Of a stretch of 64,000 nucleotides of DNA, positions 52,256 to 61,552 are shown one piece after another. The position numbers and the translations under genes were made by a program. Origin of the DNA: PWQG01 sp050486205 (GTDB taxonomy: Bacteria; Pseudomonadota; Gammaproteobacteria; Pseudomonadales; Pseudohongiellaceae); assembly GCA_050486205.1 (NCBI GenBank), contig JBJHCW010000002.1, forward strand, positions 186,001 to 250,000. The letters run 5' to 3'. How positions within the stretch are numbered: the first letter of the stretch is position 1; the number at the start of each line of letters is the position of its first letter. The notes below the pieces were generated by a model. The model saw only the letters and a list, made by a program, of their open reading frames with translations. It did not search any database and was not told the origin of the DNA.

Positions 52256-55200
52256 ATGTCCCACATATCACCCAGCCGTCGATATGACGGCATTCCTGCG
52301 CTTTTTTTCCTGTTCGCCCTGATTGTTGTGTCACACAGCGCCCGCGCCGACTTTGCCGGAGGGGACGGGTCACCCGAAAACCCCTGGCAGATAGAAACTG
52401 CCGCACAACTGGACGCAATGCGCAACAACCTGACAGCACACTATGAACTGATTGGTAACATTGATCTGGTCGAGGAGCCATGGAGCAACGGCTGGGAACC
52501 TATCGGGCAGCAATTCTCCGGCACGCTGGATGGCAACGGCTTCGCCATTCACGGCCTGTATGTGAACGAACCTGACGGCCTGGCCGGATTGTTCCGCAGC
52601 CTTGATGGTAAGGTGAGCAACCTGGCACTGATCGATGTGGAAATTCACAGCGGCGCGCAGTGGGCAGCGGCATTGGCACCTGATCACTGGGGACTGATTG
52701 AAGATGTGCATGTCAGCGGAAACGTGACCAGCACCGCAGGCGCGGTAGGCATGATTGCAGGCGCCAGCCGCGCAGGAAGCACCATCCGGCGCAGCAGTGC
52801 TGTCGGCACTGTTCAGGCGTCCGGACGTGTTGGCGGGCTGACCGGTGAGCTTGCGGGTCGCATTGAACGCAGCTGGGCCGATGTGGGCGTGACCGGGTTG
52901 TCAGCATCCAGCGACACTGTTGGCGGTCTGGCCGGTCTCATGTTTGGCACCGATCAGACTGCGGAAATTGTGGACAGCCATGCCCATGGTGATGTGCATT
53001 CGGGGTTTGATGCGGAAGGGCGTGGTGCAGGCGGCCTGGTCGGTTCCTTTACCAATGGTGTTGGAATTCGCCGTAGTTATGCCACCGGTGCGGTGACCAC
53101 GGCTTCGGGGCCGGGTGGTGGCCTGTTCGGTCATACACAGGGCACCGTGATTGTTGAGGACAGCTACTGGGATACCGAAAGCACTGGCACCACGACCAGC
53201 GCCGGTGGCGGCACCGGGCTGAGCAGCGTAGAGATGCGCGAGCGTGATTCTTTCGGGAACTGGGACTTTCTGGCGGTCTGGAGCCTGGATGCGCCAGACC
53301 TGAACAACGGTTACCCCATGCTTCGCTGGTCGCTGCCAGCGGACATGCCAATGCTGGACAAGTCACTGATGAATATCAATGTCGAGAACCCAGTGACGCT
53401 GGACGTGGATCTGTCGAGCGCCTTCTCGGACCCGCAGGACCTGGCACTCACCTTCTCGGCCAGCAATCTGCCACCTGAAGGGGCGACAATTTCTGAGGCC
53501 GGCGTATTATCGCTGCGCTCGCCCACCGGTGGTGTTTATGAACTGATGATAACGGCCACCAATACTGAGGGCCGATCTGTGAGCGGCCTTATGACGTTGA
53601 CTGTTGCAGGTCGCCCCGGGGGTGAACTGAGCCTGGTAGGCAACGGCATTGAGGTTACGGACAGGATTGGCGCACAACAGTTCTCCGTCACCGTCGACAA
53701 CACGGGTACGGTCGAACCCATTACCGTGGCAAAGGTGAGCAGCGCCGATGATCTGCCCAGCCTGTCACTGGATTTTGCCTACGCCGGCGATTACGCCGTA
53801 GACACAACGGCGAAACTGGGCATCGTGTTGACGGCTGAGGACAACAGCTGGCAGCTGGAAATCATGCTGGGCGAGTTGGGCCTGTGGTACGAGCCCGGGC
53901 AAGCCTTCATGGCAGAACCGATGGGCGGTGACGCCATACTGGTGGCACGAGCGGAGAACGAGACCTTTGACGCAGTGATCATTGATCAAGGCTTCATGAG
54001 CGGAGGGGCACCCTTGATCATCGATCTGGATTTCCTGTCCTCGATTGATGATGGCCCGGCCAGCGATATCGTGCAAAGTGTGCTGCAACAGTTCCAGCAA
54101 GGCGGCGCCTATCAGTACCGCATTGCCATCCAACCAGAAGAGAGCGGCGCCCCGGCCTTTGGTGTACGCGACGCTGGCGACCAATCCTTCAAGGCACTGT
54201 CGCGCATGCAGAGCAATTGCCCCGGCACGCCGCACAGCCAGAGCAGTGCCGTGTTCCCGCTGCTGGATGACGCACTGGACCTGTCGGCTGTCTTCCCGTC
54301 TGCCCATGCCATGCAGGGCGTACTGTATATCGGGCAAACCGGCTCGCTGCAGGCCCCGACGCCATTGACCGAGGACTGCGCGGCCGCGCCGGAGCCGCCA
54401 CCGGAGATTCCGCCCATCGATATTCCGGAACCACCGTTCCCGGTGCCGCCGCCCGTACTGCCACCGGCGCTGGACACAGCGCGCACAGCATTGGACGAAC
54501 TGCGGGAACGTGCGCTTGGCGACCCGTCTTCGAACCCGGCCGAGGTGCGCAGTGATTACGGTCAGTCCCTGTCCACGTTAAGCCAGGTCATGCGTGATCT
54601 GACCGGGGACGAGGCACCCGACATGGCGGTGCTGCTGGCCCTGCTGGAATCGGTGGATGACGCTTTCCTGATCCTGGACGAGTTACGCGAGATCATGGAC
54701 CCGGACAATGATCAGACAGCGGATCTGCTGATGGACCTGCTGGTGCTGCAGCGTCAGATAGTGGCCCTGATCACCGCGCGCGAGCGCGAGGCAGGCGCCG
54801 ATGAGGTGGATGACCGCGTGAGCGAGGCGCTCAACAGACTGCTGGACAACAACATCGAAAAACTCGCACGCATGGAGCAGGCCCGGCAGGCGCAGATGGA
54901 GCAACGCGCACGCGAGCTGGAAAGACGCCGGCAACAACAAAAAGAGCAGGAACGCCTGCTGCAGGAGCTGGCTCAACGCAAGCAGGAGCAGGCTGCGCGT
55001 GAACGTGAGGAACAAGCCGAGCAGCGGCGTCGGGCTGAAGAACGGCACAGGGAAGCGCTGGAGCAGGCCGCAGCCCAACGTGAAGAGCAGTTCCGGCAGC
55101 AGCAACAGGAAGAGGAGCGCCGCCGACTGGACCAAATGCTGGCATCCGGCACCCGGGCTGGCGTTGTCAATGCAGGTATCGAGGTGGGTCCTGGCGCCGG

Positions 55201-56131
55201 CGACCTGCCACCACTACCCAACAATACGCCGCCGCCTCAGGTATCGCGGCCACCGCATGGCTTCTGGGGTGTACCAGACAGCGCGGATCAAACAGTAACG
55301 TTTATTACAGGCCTCGTTAACATGTTCGGCACTGTTGGCCTGTCGGCCCCGGTGTCCGGCACCGGTATCCAGATTGCTGGACTGGGCATCACACAGGCCG
55401 ATGAAAGCAGCAATGAACCGGTGGTGACCTGGCTGGCGGATCAGGACGCTTACCTGTTCCAGTTGCCGAGCGATGAGACCTATCTGGGCATTGCGACCCG
55501 CGCGCATATCCTGCCCCCGGACGTGGGCGATGGCGTCCACACCCTGCAGCACGGTGCCACCCTGCTGGTGGATGGCACGCTGGGCCTGGAAGTGTCGCCC
55601 TTTGCACTGGACCTGAATGCCTTTGCCAGCGAGCTGGCCGAGATGGGTTTTGCGCTCAGTCAGCAAGGCGATGGCACGGTGCTTATTGAGCTGGGCGCCG
55701 ATGAGCACTTCAGTGGTGCGTTTGCTTACGACAACCTGTATGGCCAGTCCACGCAGTGCGATGCGGTGAGCATCGAGGCGCCCACCGGTTCCCCGCTGTC
55801 GCCGGACTACCGTTTTGCGGTGATCTGTGATGGTGGTGCGGTGCAGCATGTGACACCGGCCATTCATGACGAGGCGTTCTACGATGTACTGCTGGCCAAT
55901 GGCCTGGCAGTGAGCACGGATCGTAACACCGGCCTGCTTGTTATCGAGGATGTCGGTCAGTTCCGGCCGGACTACTTTGTGCTGCCGCTGACGGCAGAAC
56001 AGCAAGCCTGGCTGGCTGAAAACGCCGGCCCGCTGGACGTTGCGCTGCAGGCCACAGACGTCAACAACAACGGCATCACCGACTACCTGCTGCTCTCCGC
56101 CGCGGGCGTTCAGGTCATCTTCGGCCTGTAA
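52256..56131 (+). CDS. Giant exported GLUG-repeat protein with coiled coil (1291 aa)
   Basis: The signal peptide is at 15-31 (ALFFLFALIVVSHSARA). Residues 35-330 carry GLUG-type repeats (GGLTGELAG, GGLAGLMFG, GGLVGSFTNG, GGLFGHTQG) opening with GGDGSPENPWQIETAAQLDAM, as in bacterial adhesin-like proteins. A putative-Ig/cadherin-like domain follows at about 365-455, an unassigned beta region to about 710, and a Pro-rich hinge (PPPEIPPIDIPEPP). Then come a helical region and a strongly charged Arg/Glu/Gln coiled coil (about 865-960), and a final globular region that matches no family I know. The architecture suggests a cell-surface or secreted structural protein. Confidence 0.78.
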   Translation: MSHISPSRRYDGIPALFFLFALIVVSHSARADFAGGDGSPENPWQIETAAQLDAMRNNLTAHYELIGNIDLVEEPWSNGWEPIGQQFSGTLDGNGFAIHGLYVNEPDGLAGLFRSLDGKVSNLALIDVEIHSGAQWAAALAPDHWGLIEDVHVSGNVTSTAGAVGMIAGASRAGSTIRRSSAVGTVQASGRVGGLTGELAGRIERSWADVGVTGLSASSDTVGGLAGLMFGTDQTAEIVDSHAHGDVHSGFDAEGRGAGGLVGSFTNGVGIRRSYATGAVTTASGPGGGLFGHTQGTVIVEDSYWDTESTGTTTSAGGGTGLSSVEMRERDSFGNWDFLAVWSLDAPDLNNGYPMLRWSLPADMPMLDKSLMNINVENPVTLDVDLSSAFSDPQDLALTFSASNLPPEGATISEAGVLSLRSPTGGVYELMITATNTEGRSVSGLMTLTVAGRPGGELSLVGNGIEVTDRIGAQQFSVTVDNTGTVEPITVAKVSSADDLPSLSLDFAYAGDYAVDTTAKLGIVLTAEDNSWQLEIMLGELGLWYEPGQAFMAEPMGGDAILVARAENETFDAVIIDQGFMSGGAPLIIDLDFLSSIDDGPASDIVQSVLQQFQQGGAYQYRIAIQPEESGAPAFGVRDAGDQSFKALSRMQSNCPGTPHSQSSAVFPLLDDALDLSAVFPSAHAMQGVLYIGQTGSLQAPTPLTEDCAAAPEPPPEIPPIDIPEPPFPVPPPVLPPALDTARTALDELRERALGDPSSNPAEVRSDYGQSLSTLSQVMRDLTGDEAPDMAVLLALLESVDDAFLILDELREIMDPDNDQTADLLMDLLVLQRQIVALITAREREAGADEVDDRVSEALNRLLDNNIEKLARMEQARQAQMEQRARELERRRQQQKEQERLLQELAQRKQEQAAREREEQAEQRRRAEERHREALEQAAAQREEQFRQQQQEEERRRLDQMLASGTRAGVVNAGIEVGPGAGDLPPLPNNTPPPQVSRPPHGFWGVPDSADQTVTFITGLVNMFGTVGLSAPVSGTGIQIAGLGITQADESSNEPVVTWLADQDAYLFQLPSDETYLGIATRAHILPPDVGDGVHTLQHGATLLVDGTLGLEVSPFALDLNAFASELAEMGFALSQQGDGTVLIELGADEHFSGAFAYDNLYGQSTQCDAVSIEAPTGSPLSPDYRFAVICDGGAVQHVTPAIHDEAFYDVLLANGLAVSTDRNTGLLVIEDVGQFRPDYFVLPLTAEQQAWLAENAGPLDVALQATDVNNNGITDYLLLSAAGVQVIFGL

Positions 56132-56136
56132 TTCGC

Positions 56137-56219
56137 TCGTGCCTGCCGGGCGCCCGCCCACCCGCAGGCACGAAACTTGCTCATTCCCTGTGGCCAGTAT
56201 TCAGGCCACAAGGGAATGA
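56137..56219. terminator. Two tandem hairpins after the GLUG gene
   Basis: Hairpin 1 pairs TCGTGCCTGC (56137-56146) with GCAGGCACGA (56164-56173). Hairpin 2 pairs 56181-56195 with 56204-56219 (15 bp, one bulge, GGCC at the top). Neither is followed by a T run, so they may be Rho-dependent or RNA-stabilising rather than classic terminators. Confidence 0.5.
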
Positions 56220-56302
56220 CAGGACCTGACTGAGCAATTCGCTGCCCCAGGGCAGGCTTACGGTACAGGCATCCACTTGCTCAGAGTATTGACCGCTTCA
56301 AA

Positions 56303-56320
56303 ACAGGGCAGCCGCCCTGT
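56303..56320. promoter_or_regulatory. Palindrome upstream of the transporter-kinase gene
   Basis: ACAGGGC-AGCC-GCCCTGT, a perfect 7-bp inverted repeat, lies 67 bp before the kinase start in the only upstream space available for its promoter. It may be an operator or part of the leader; no core promoter is obvious. Confidence 0.3.
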
Positions 56321-56386
56321 GTTCGCACCATCGTGCAGCGCTGCGCGCGGGCCCCGCTCATGCCCGGAAAAGGGGCGGGGAAAGGC

Positions 56387-59300
56387 ATGAAAGCGACCCA
56401 GCAGATTTTCCGTGTACGCCGCGAGTACAACATCTGGGCGGGTAACGAAACGCTGGAAGATTATGCCCTGCGCTTCACGGCCAAGAAAGCGCGGCGCTGG
56501 CGCATCGAGGACGTGGCCAAAACCGCGCTGGGCGCCACCGCGTTCATGGCACTGGAAGCCATTGGCGCAGCGATGACACTCAGCTACGGCTTCACCAACG
56601 CAGTCGCCGCCATGGTGGCCGTTGCCCTGGTCATTGTGATCACCGGATTTCCCGTGGTCTACAACGCGGCACGGCACGGGCTTGACATGGACCTTCTGAC
56701 GCGCGGCGCCGGTTTTGGTTACCTGGGCTCCACCGTCACCTCGCTGATCTACGCCTCGTTCACCTTCATTTTCTTTGCCATAGAAGGTGTGATTCTGGCC
56801 GCCGCCCTGCAGGCGATGTTCGGCATGCCATTGTGGCTGGGATATATTCTGTGCTCTGTGGCTGTGATTCCCATTGTCACCCACGGCATCACCGCCATCA
56901 GCAAATTCCAGATTGGCACACAGAACTTCTGGCTCACACTGCAGATAGCAGCGCTGATCATTGTTGGATGGTACGAACTGGACCGGGTCGCAGACTGGAG
57001 CCGCTACATGCCAGAGCAGGCCATTGCCGCGGGCAGCACCGGCTTTGACGTGGTCATGTTCGGCGCGGCAGCCGCCATCATGTTTGCCCTGGTCGCACAG
57101 ATTGGCGAACAGGTGGACTACCTGAGATTCCTGCCACCGAAAACCCGACAGAACCGTCATCGCTGGTGGTTCTGGATGAGTCTGGCTGGCCCGGGCTGGA
57201 TCCTGATCGGACTGGTGAAAATGCTGCTCGGCTCCTTTCTGGCCTACATCGCCATCAGCGCCGGTGCCTCGGCCGTTATTGCCGCTGATCCCACCTATAT
57301 GTACCAGATGGTATTCAACTACGCCATCGAGTCACCGACACTGGCATTGATGCTGGCCGGCACCATGGTGATCATTTCCCAGATGAAGATCAACGTGACC
57401 AACGCCTATGCAGGCTCCATCGCCTGGTCCAATTTTTTCTCGCGCCTGACCCACAGTCATCCGGGTCGCGTGGTGTGGCTGATTTTTAATGTTGCCATCG
57501 CCCTGATCCTGATGGAGCTGGGCATGTACGAGGCGCTGGAATCGATTCTCGGGTTGTTTGCCATTGTTGCGGTTAGCTGGCTGGGTTGCCTGAGCGCGGA
57601 CCTGATGATCAACAAGCCCCTGAAACTCAGCCCTTCCCATGTGGAATTCAAGCGTGCGCATCTGTACGACATCAATCCCGTTGGTGTGATTTCAATGGCG
57701 CTGGCTTCAGTCATTGGCATTGTGTGCTACCTGGGCCTGCTCGGCGAAGTCGCCGGCGCACTGGCGCACTTCATTGCTCTGGCCGTGTGTTTCATCTGTG
57801 TGCCCCTGATCGCCGTGCTGACCCGCAGCCGCTACTATCTGGCACGTCAGTCGCCCGAGATTGACGAACTGATCCAGATGAAGTCACTGCACGTGGCACG
57901 CGCGCCCGCAACACCCGGGCACAGCCATGGCGATGATGCCGGAACAGGCTGGACAATCAGCAACGATGACAGCATCACGCTGGAATGCTGTATCTGTGAA
58001 AACACCTTCGAGCGCGAGGACATGAGTTACTGTCCCGCTTATGGCGGCGCCATCTGCTCCCTGTGTTGCTCACTGGACTCGCGATGCATGGATGTGTGCA
58101 AGACAGGCAAGAGCTTCACCGAAAACCTGGGCGACAGGCTCAGCCCCTGGATACCAGCGTTTCTTGCAGATCTCATCAATCCCCGATTGGCCAGATTCAC
58201 GGCAATACTGACCGTCACCAATCTGATCAGCGCAGCACTGCTGTCCCTCATCCATGTCCAGATGCAGCCACTGACCCCATCTGAAAACGAACTGCTGACG
58301 AGCACACTGGTGGCGCTGTTCTTCATACTGATGATCATCATCGGCGTGATCTGCTGGTTGTTCCTGCTGGCGCACGAAAGCCGCATGGTGGCACAGCAGG
58401 AGTCCAGCCGTCAGACCATGCGTTTGATGCAGGAGATCGAGGCACACAACGAAACGGACATCAAACTGCAACATGCCAAGGATCTGGCCGAGCGCGCCAA
58501 CAGCGCAAAAAGTCGTTACCTTACCGGCATCAGTCACGAGCTTCGCACACCACTCCAGGCCATACTGGGTTACGCACAACTACTGGGCCAGCGCGCGGAT
58601 CTGCCAAAGGACATGCGAAGTGGCATGGCTACCATACGCCGAAGCGGTGAACACCTGGCTGGCCTTATTGAAGGCCTGCTGGACATTTCCAAGATCGAGG
58701 CTGGACGTCTGGATATCTACCGCAATCGGGTGAATTTACCGGATCTGATTGAGCAACTGGTGAGCATGTTCCGCGAAATGGCCCAGGACAAGGGCATTGC
58801 TTTCAGTTGCGAGGTTCACGGCGCCTTGCCTGACTATGTAACCACCGATGAGAAACGCCTGCGACAGATCCTGATCAATCTGCTGTCCAATGCCATCAAG
58901 TACACAGAAAGGGGTCGAGTGGAATTCCATGTCCGTTATCGCAACCAGGTCGCCGAGTTCTCGATCATCGACACCGGTATCGGGATTCACAATGACAATC
59001 TCCAGCGAATACTTGATCCTTTTGAGCGCGTGCGCGGACCCGACTCCCCCAGCGTTTCCGGCACCGGCCTGGGTCTGACCATTGTGCGCCTGTTGACAGA
59101 GATCATGGGCGGTGACCTGGAAATAACAAGCACGCCTGGACGCGGCAGTTGCTTCAAGGTGTCGCTGATGTTGTCGAGAGTGGATACACCGGCGGAGAAA
59201 ATACTGCCCGCCCGCCAGATCACCGGTTATCAGGGCGAACCGAAAGTGGTCATGGTGGTGGACGACGAACCGATCCACCGTGGACTGCTTTCCGACCTGT

Positions 59301-59875
59301 TGACGCCACTGGGTTTCATCACCTTCGAAGCCCATGACGCCAAACGCTGTCTGGATGCGCTGGACGATATCACCCCTGATATCTTTCTGCTGGATGTCAA
59401 CATGGCCGGTACCGATGGCATGATGCTGGCCCGAATGCTGAGGCAACGCGGTTTCCGACAGCCTGTCATCATGATTTCTGCTGACGCCCAGGAACGCCAC
59501 CGGTTGCAACACGATAAACAGTGGCATGACGACTACCTGGTCAAACCCATCAACAATCAGGATCTGCTGGATCGCATGGGACAGTTGTTGGCATTGAAAT
59601 GGACATACGTCGATGAAGCAGTTCAGCGTGAGGCTGAGCCGGATACCGGCAAGCTGATAATTGACAGGAACCTGATCGACCACGCACTGGTACGCGAACT
59701 GCTCGCCTACGCCCAGATCGGCTACAAACGCGGGGTATCGGAGAAACTTGACGAACTTGAAAAAACAGGGTTGCTGGATGCACTCACTCTGGAACAGTTC
59801 AGACGCCTGGTTGGCCGCATGGAGCTGCAGCGCCTTGTATCCCTTATTGAAAACGACGACACGGCAGGATCATGA
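56387..59875 (+). CDS. NCS1-permease / histidine kinase / receiver fusion sensor
   Basis: A 1162-aa protein. Residues about 15-500 are an NCS1 (purine-cytosine permease family) transporter with about 12 helices: YALRFTAKKARRWRIEDVAKTALGATAFMALE near 30-60 and DLLTRGAGFGYLGSTVTSLIYASFTFIFF near 100-130. A Cys-rich module with CxxC pairs follows at about 533-565. Two more helices and a coiled coil lead to the HisKA box GISHELRTPLQAILGY (His717), ATPase motifs (LLSNAIKYTERG, DTGIGI, GTGLGL) and a receiver (Asp1003, LLDVNMAG). ATG 56387 has a purine-rich GGGGAAAGG site. The stop overlaps the LuxR-type regulator start (ATGA). Convergent urease genes suggest it senses urea or a related nitrogen compound; this is inference. 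Confidence 0.88.
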   Translation: MKATQQIFRVRREYNIWAGNETLEDYALRFTAKKARRWRIEDVAKTALGATAFMALEAIGAAMTLSYGFTNAVAAMVAVALVIVITGFPVVYNAARHGLDMDLLTRGAGFGYLGSTVTSLIYASFTFIFFAIEGVILAAALQAMFGMPLWLGYILCSVAVIPIVTHGITAISKFQIGTQNFWLTLQIAALIIVGWYELDRVADWSRYMPEQAIAAGSTGFDVVMFGAAAAIMFALVAQIGEQVDYLRFLPPKTRQNRHRWWFWMSLAGPGWILIGLVKMLLGSFLAYIAISAGASAVIAADPTYMYQMVFNYAIESPTLALMLAGTMVIISQMKINVTNAYAGSIAWSNFFSRLTHSHPGRVVWLIFNVAIALILMELGMYEALESILGLFAIVAVSWLGCLSADLMINKPLKLSPSHVEFKRAHLYDINPVGVISMALASVIGIVCYLGLLGEVAGALAHFIALAVCFICVPLIAVLTRSRYYLARQSPEIDELIQMKSLHVARAPATPGHSHGDDAGTGWTISNDDSITLECCICENTFEREDMSYCPAYGGAICSLCCSLDSRCMDVCKTGKSFTENLGDRLSPWIPAFLADLINPRLARFTAILTVTNLISAALLSLIHVQMQPLTPSENELLTSTLVALFFILMIIIGVICWLFLLAHESRMVAQQESSRQTMRLMQEIEAHNETDIKLQHAKDLAERANSAKSRYLTGISHELRTPLQAILGYAQLLGQRADLPKDMRSGMATIRRSGEHLAGLIEGLLDISKIEAGRLDIYRNRVNLPDLIEQLVSMFREMAQDKGIAFSCEVHGALPDYVTTDEKRLRQILINLLSNAIKYTERGRVEFHVRYRNQVAEFSIIDTGIGIHNDNLQRILDPFERVRGPDSPSVSGTGLGLTIVRLLTEIMGGDLEITSTPGRGSCFKVSLMLSRVDTPAEKILPARQITGYQGEPKVVMVVDDEPIHRGLLSDLLTPLGFITFEAHDAKRCLDALDDITPDIFLLDVNMAGTDGMMLARMLRQRGFRQPVIMISADAQERHRLQHDKQWHDDYLVKPINNQDLLDRMGQLLALKWTYVDEAVQREAEPDTGKLIIDRNLIDHALVRELLAYAQIGYKRGVSEKLDELEKTGLLDALTLEQFRRLVGRMELQRLVSLIENDDTAGS

Positions 59876-60810
59876 ATAAATCGCACTATGAATCACCCAA
59901 AGAAACCATTCTGGTGGTTGACGATTCACCGGAATCCCTGGGCCTGGTCAACGATACACTGGAGTCGGCTGGCTACAATGTACTGGTGGCACTGGAAGGG
60001 AAACAGGCCCTGACCATAGCCAGGCGCATCCGACCCGACATGATCCTGATGGACGCCATCATGCCACACAAGGACGGCTTTGATACCTGCCGTGAACTAC
60101 AATCAATTCCTGAACTGGCTACAATACCCGTGATTTTCATGACCGGACTTACTGACTCGGGCAGTGTGGTCAAAGGCCTGCAATCGGGCGGCGTGGACTA
60201 CCTGACCAAGCCGATTGATCCTGACGAGCTGCTGGCAAGAATGCATGTGCACCTGAGCAATGCCCGGCGTACAAGCAGTGCATGGAGTGCACTGGATTCC
60301 ACCGGTCAACACCTGTTCTCAGTCAAACCCGACGGCACAATGCATTGGGCAACACCCCAGACGCTGGCACTGTTTGCACGTTATCGTGGTGATGAACAAT
60401 GGCGCAGCAGCGCACTGGCCGAGCAGCTTGGCAGTTGGCTGGAAAACCACAAGCGGGAACTGCCGGCCCCGGGCAGCAGTTGCACCATCTCGCTACCCGG
60501 CGATGACAACAGCACGCTGGTGGTCACTATCATGGAACACACATCGGGCAGTGAAATACTGCTGCGCCTGAACGAGGTGGATGACACGCCGGATGAGGAA
60601 ACGCTGCAAAAAACGCTGTCCCTGACACGACGCGAGTCCCAGGTACTGTACTGGCTCAGCAATGGCAAGACCAACTGGGAAATTGCCCGCATCCTGGACA
60701 TCAGCCCACGCACCGTGAACAAACATCTGGAGCAGGTTTACCGCAAGCTGGAAGTCCAGAATCGCACGGCCGCGGCACGTATTGCGCTCAACACCCTTGC
60801 CTCGGTCTGA
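59872..60810 (+). CDS. LuxR/NarL-type response regulator with an unassigned middle domain
   Basis: A 312-aa regulator. The receiver (about 12-130) has Asp61 in ILMDAIMPHKDG and Lys in YLTKPIDP; the C-terminal LuxR-type helix-turn-helix (about 243-305) has LTRRESQVLYWLSNGKTNWEIARILDISPRTVNKHL as its core, cited here in pieces. The 100 residues between are PAS-like in pattern (GQHLFSVKPDGTMHWATPQTLALF, WLENHKREL) but not firmly assigned. It overlaps the transporter-kinase gene by four bases, so it is the likely output partner. It ends 38 bp from the convergent ureG stop. Confidence 0.88.
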   Translation: MNKSHYESPKETILVVDDSPESLGLVNDTLESAGYNVLVALEGKQALTIARRIRPDMILMDAIMPHKDGFDTCRELQSIPELATIPVIFMTGLTDSGSVVKGLQSGGVDYLTKPIDPDELLARMHVHLSNARRTSSAWSALDSTGQHLFSVKPDGTMHWATPQTLALFARYRGDEQWRSSALAEQLGSWLENHKRELPAPGSSCTISLPGDDNSTLVVTIMEHTSGSEILLRLNEVDDTPDEETLQKTLSLTRRESQVLYWLSNGKTNWEIARILDISPRTVNKHLEQVYRKLEVQNRTAAARIALNTLASV

Positions 60811-60848
60811 CCTGACAGACTGTTCAGGAGCGGGCTGCCCTGCCCCGG

Positions 60849-61535
60849 CTACTGAATGCCGCGCAATTCCTGGATCGGCTGGTTTTTCATGTCCGGCAAC
60901 TCTCCCAGTTCACGCCGGGGCAACATCCCCTGCTCTACAATGAAGTCAATGATCTCGGCCAGGCCTTGCCCGGATTTCAGATTCGAGAATACAAAAGGGC
61001 GCTGTCCGCGCATCTTGCGCGCATCATTGTCCATGACCTCCAGGGACGCGCCCACCAGGGGTGCCAGATCAATCTTGTTGATCACCAGCAGGTCAGATCG
61101 GGTAATCCCGGGACCACCTTTTCTGGGAATCTTGTCCCCGGCCGAAACATCGATCACGTAGAGCGTCAGATCCGAAAGCTCAGGACTGAAAGTTGCACTG
61201 AGATTGTCGCCGCCACTTTCCACAAAAACGATGTCCAGCTCGCCATGTCGACGGCGCAGCTCACTGATGGCCGACAGATTCATGGACGCATCCTCCCGGA
61301 TGGCCGTGTGTGGACAACCACCGGTTTCCACACCAATGATACGATCTTCGCTCAACACCTTGTGCGTAGTCAGGAACCTGGCGTCCTCGCGGGTATAGAT
61401 GTCGTTGGTGACCACCGCAATATCATAGTGATCGCGCAGCGCCAGGCACAAGGCACGCAGTAGCGCAGTTTTGCCTGATCCCACCGGACCACCCACACCA
61501 ATACGCAAGGTCTGCTTGTATCTGCTTTCCACCAT
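60849..61535 (-). CDS. ureG: Urease accessory GTPase UreG
   Basis: A 228-aa SIMIBI GTPase that drives nickel delivery into urease. The P-loop GGPVGSGKT lies at 15-23, the metal-binding CPH motif in GVETGGCPHTAIREDAS, and the G-motif LLVINKIDLAPLVGA near 165. ATG 61535 has GAGGAG eight bases upstream and is preferred to ATG 61556, which overlaps the ureF stop but adds unconserved residues. It is the last gene of the urease group, convergent with the two-component genes. Confidence 0.96.
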   Translation of the reverse strand: MVESRYKQTLRIGVGGPVGSGKTALLRALCLALRDHYDIAVVTNDIYTREDARFLTTHKVLSEDRIIGVETGGCPHTAIREDASMNLSAISELRRRHGELDIVFVESGGDNLSATFSPELSDLTLYVIDVSAGDKIPRKGGPGITRSDLLVINKIDLAPLVGASLEVMDNDARKMRGQRPFVFSNLKSGQGLAEIIDFIVEQGMLPRRELGELPDMKNQPIQELRGIQ

Positions 61536-61552
61536 TTTTCCAGCTCCTCGAT

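Noticed and set aside
52256..56131. Possibility that the GLUG gene is a split or phage tail gene
   Set aside because: The frame is continuous with a clear signal peptide, and no phage structural or lysis genes flank it.
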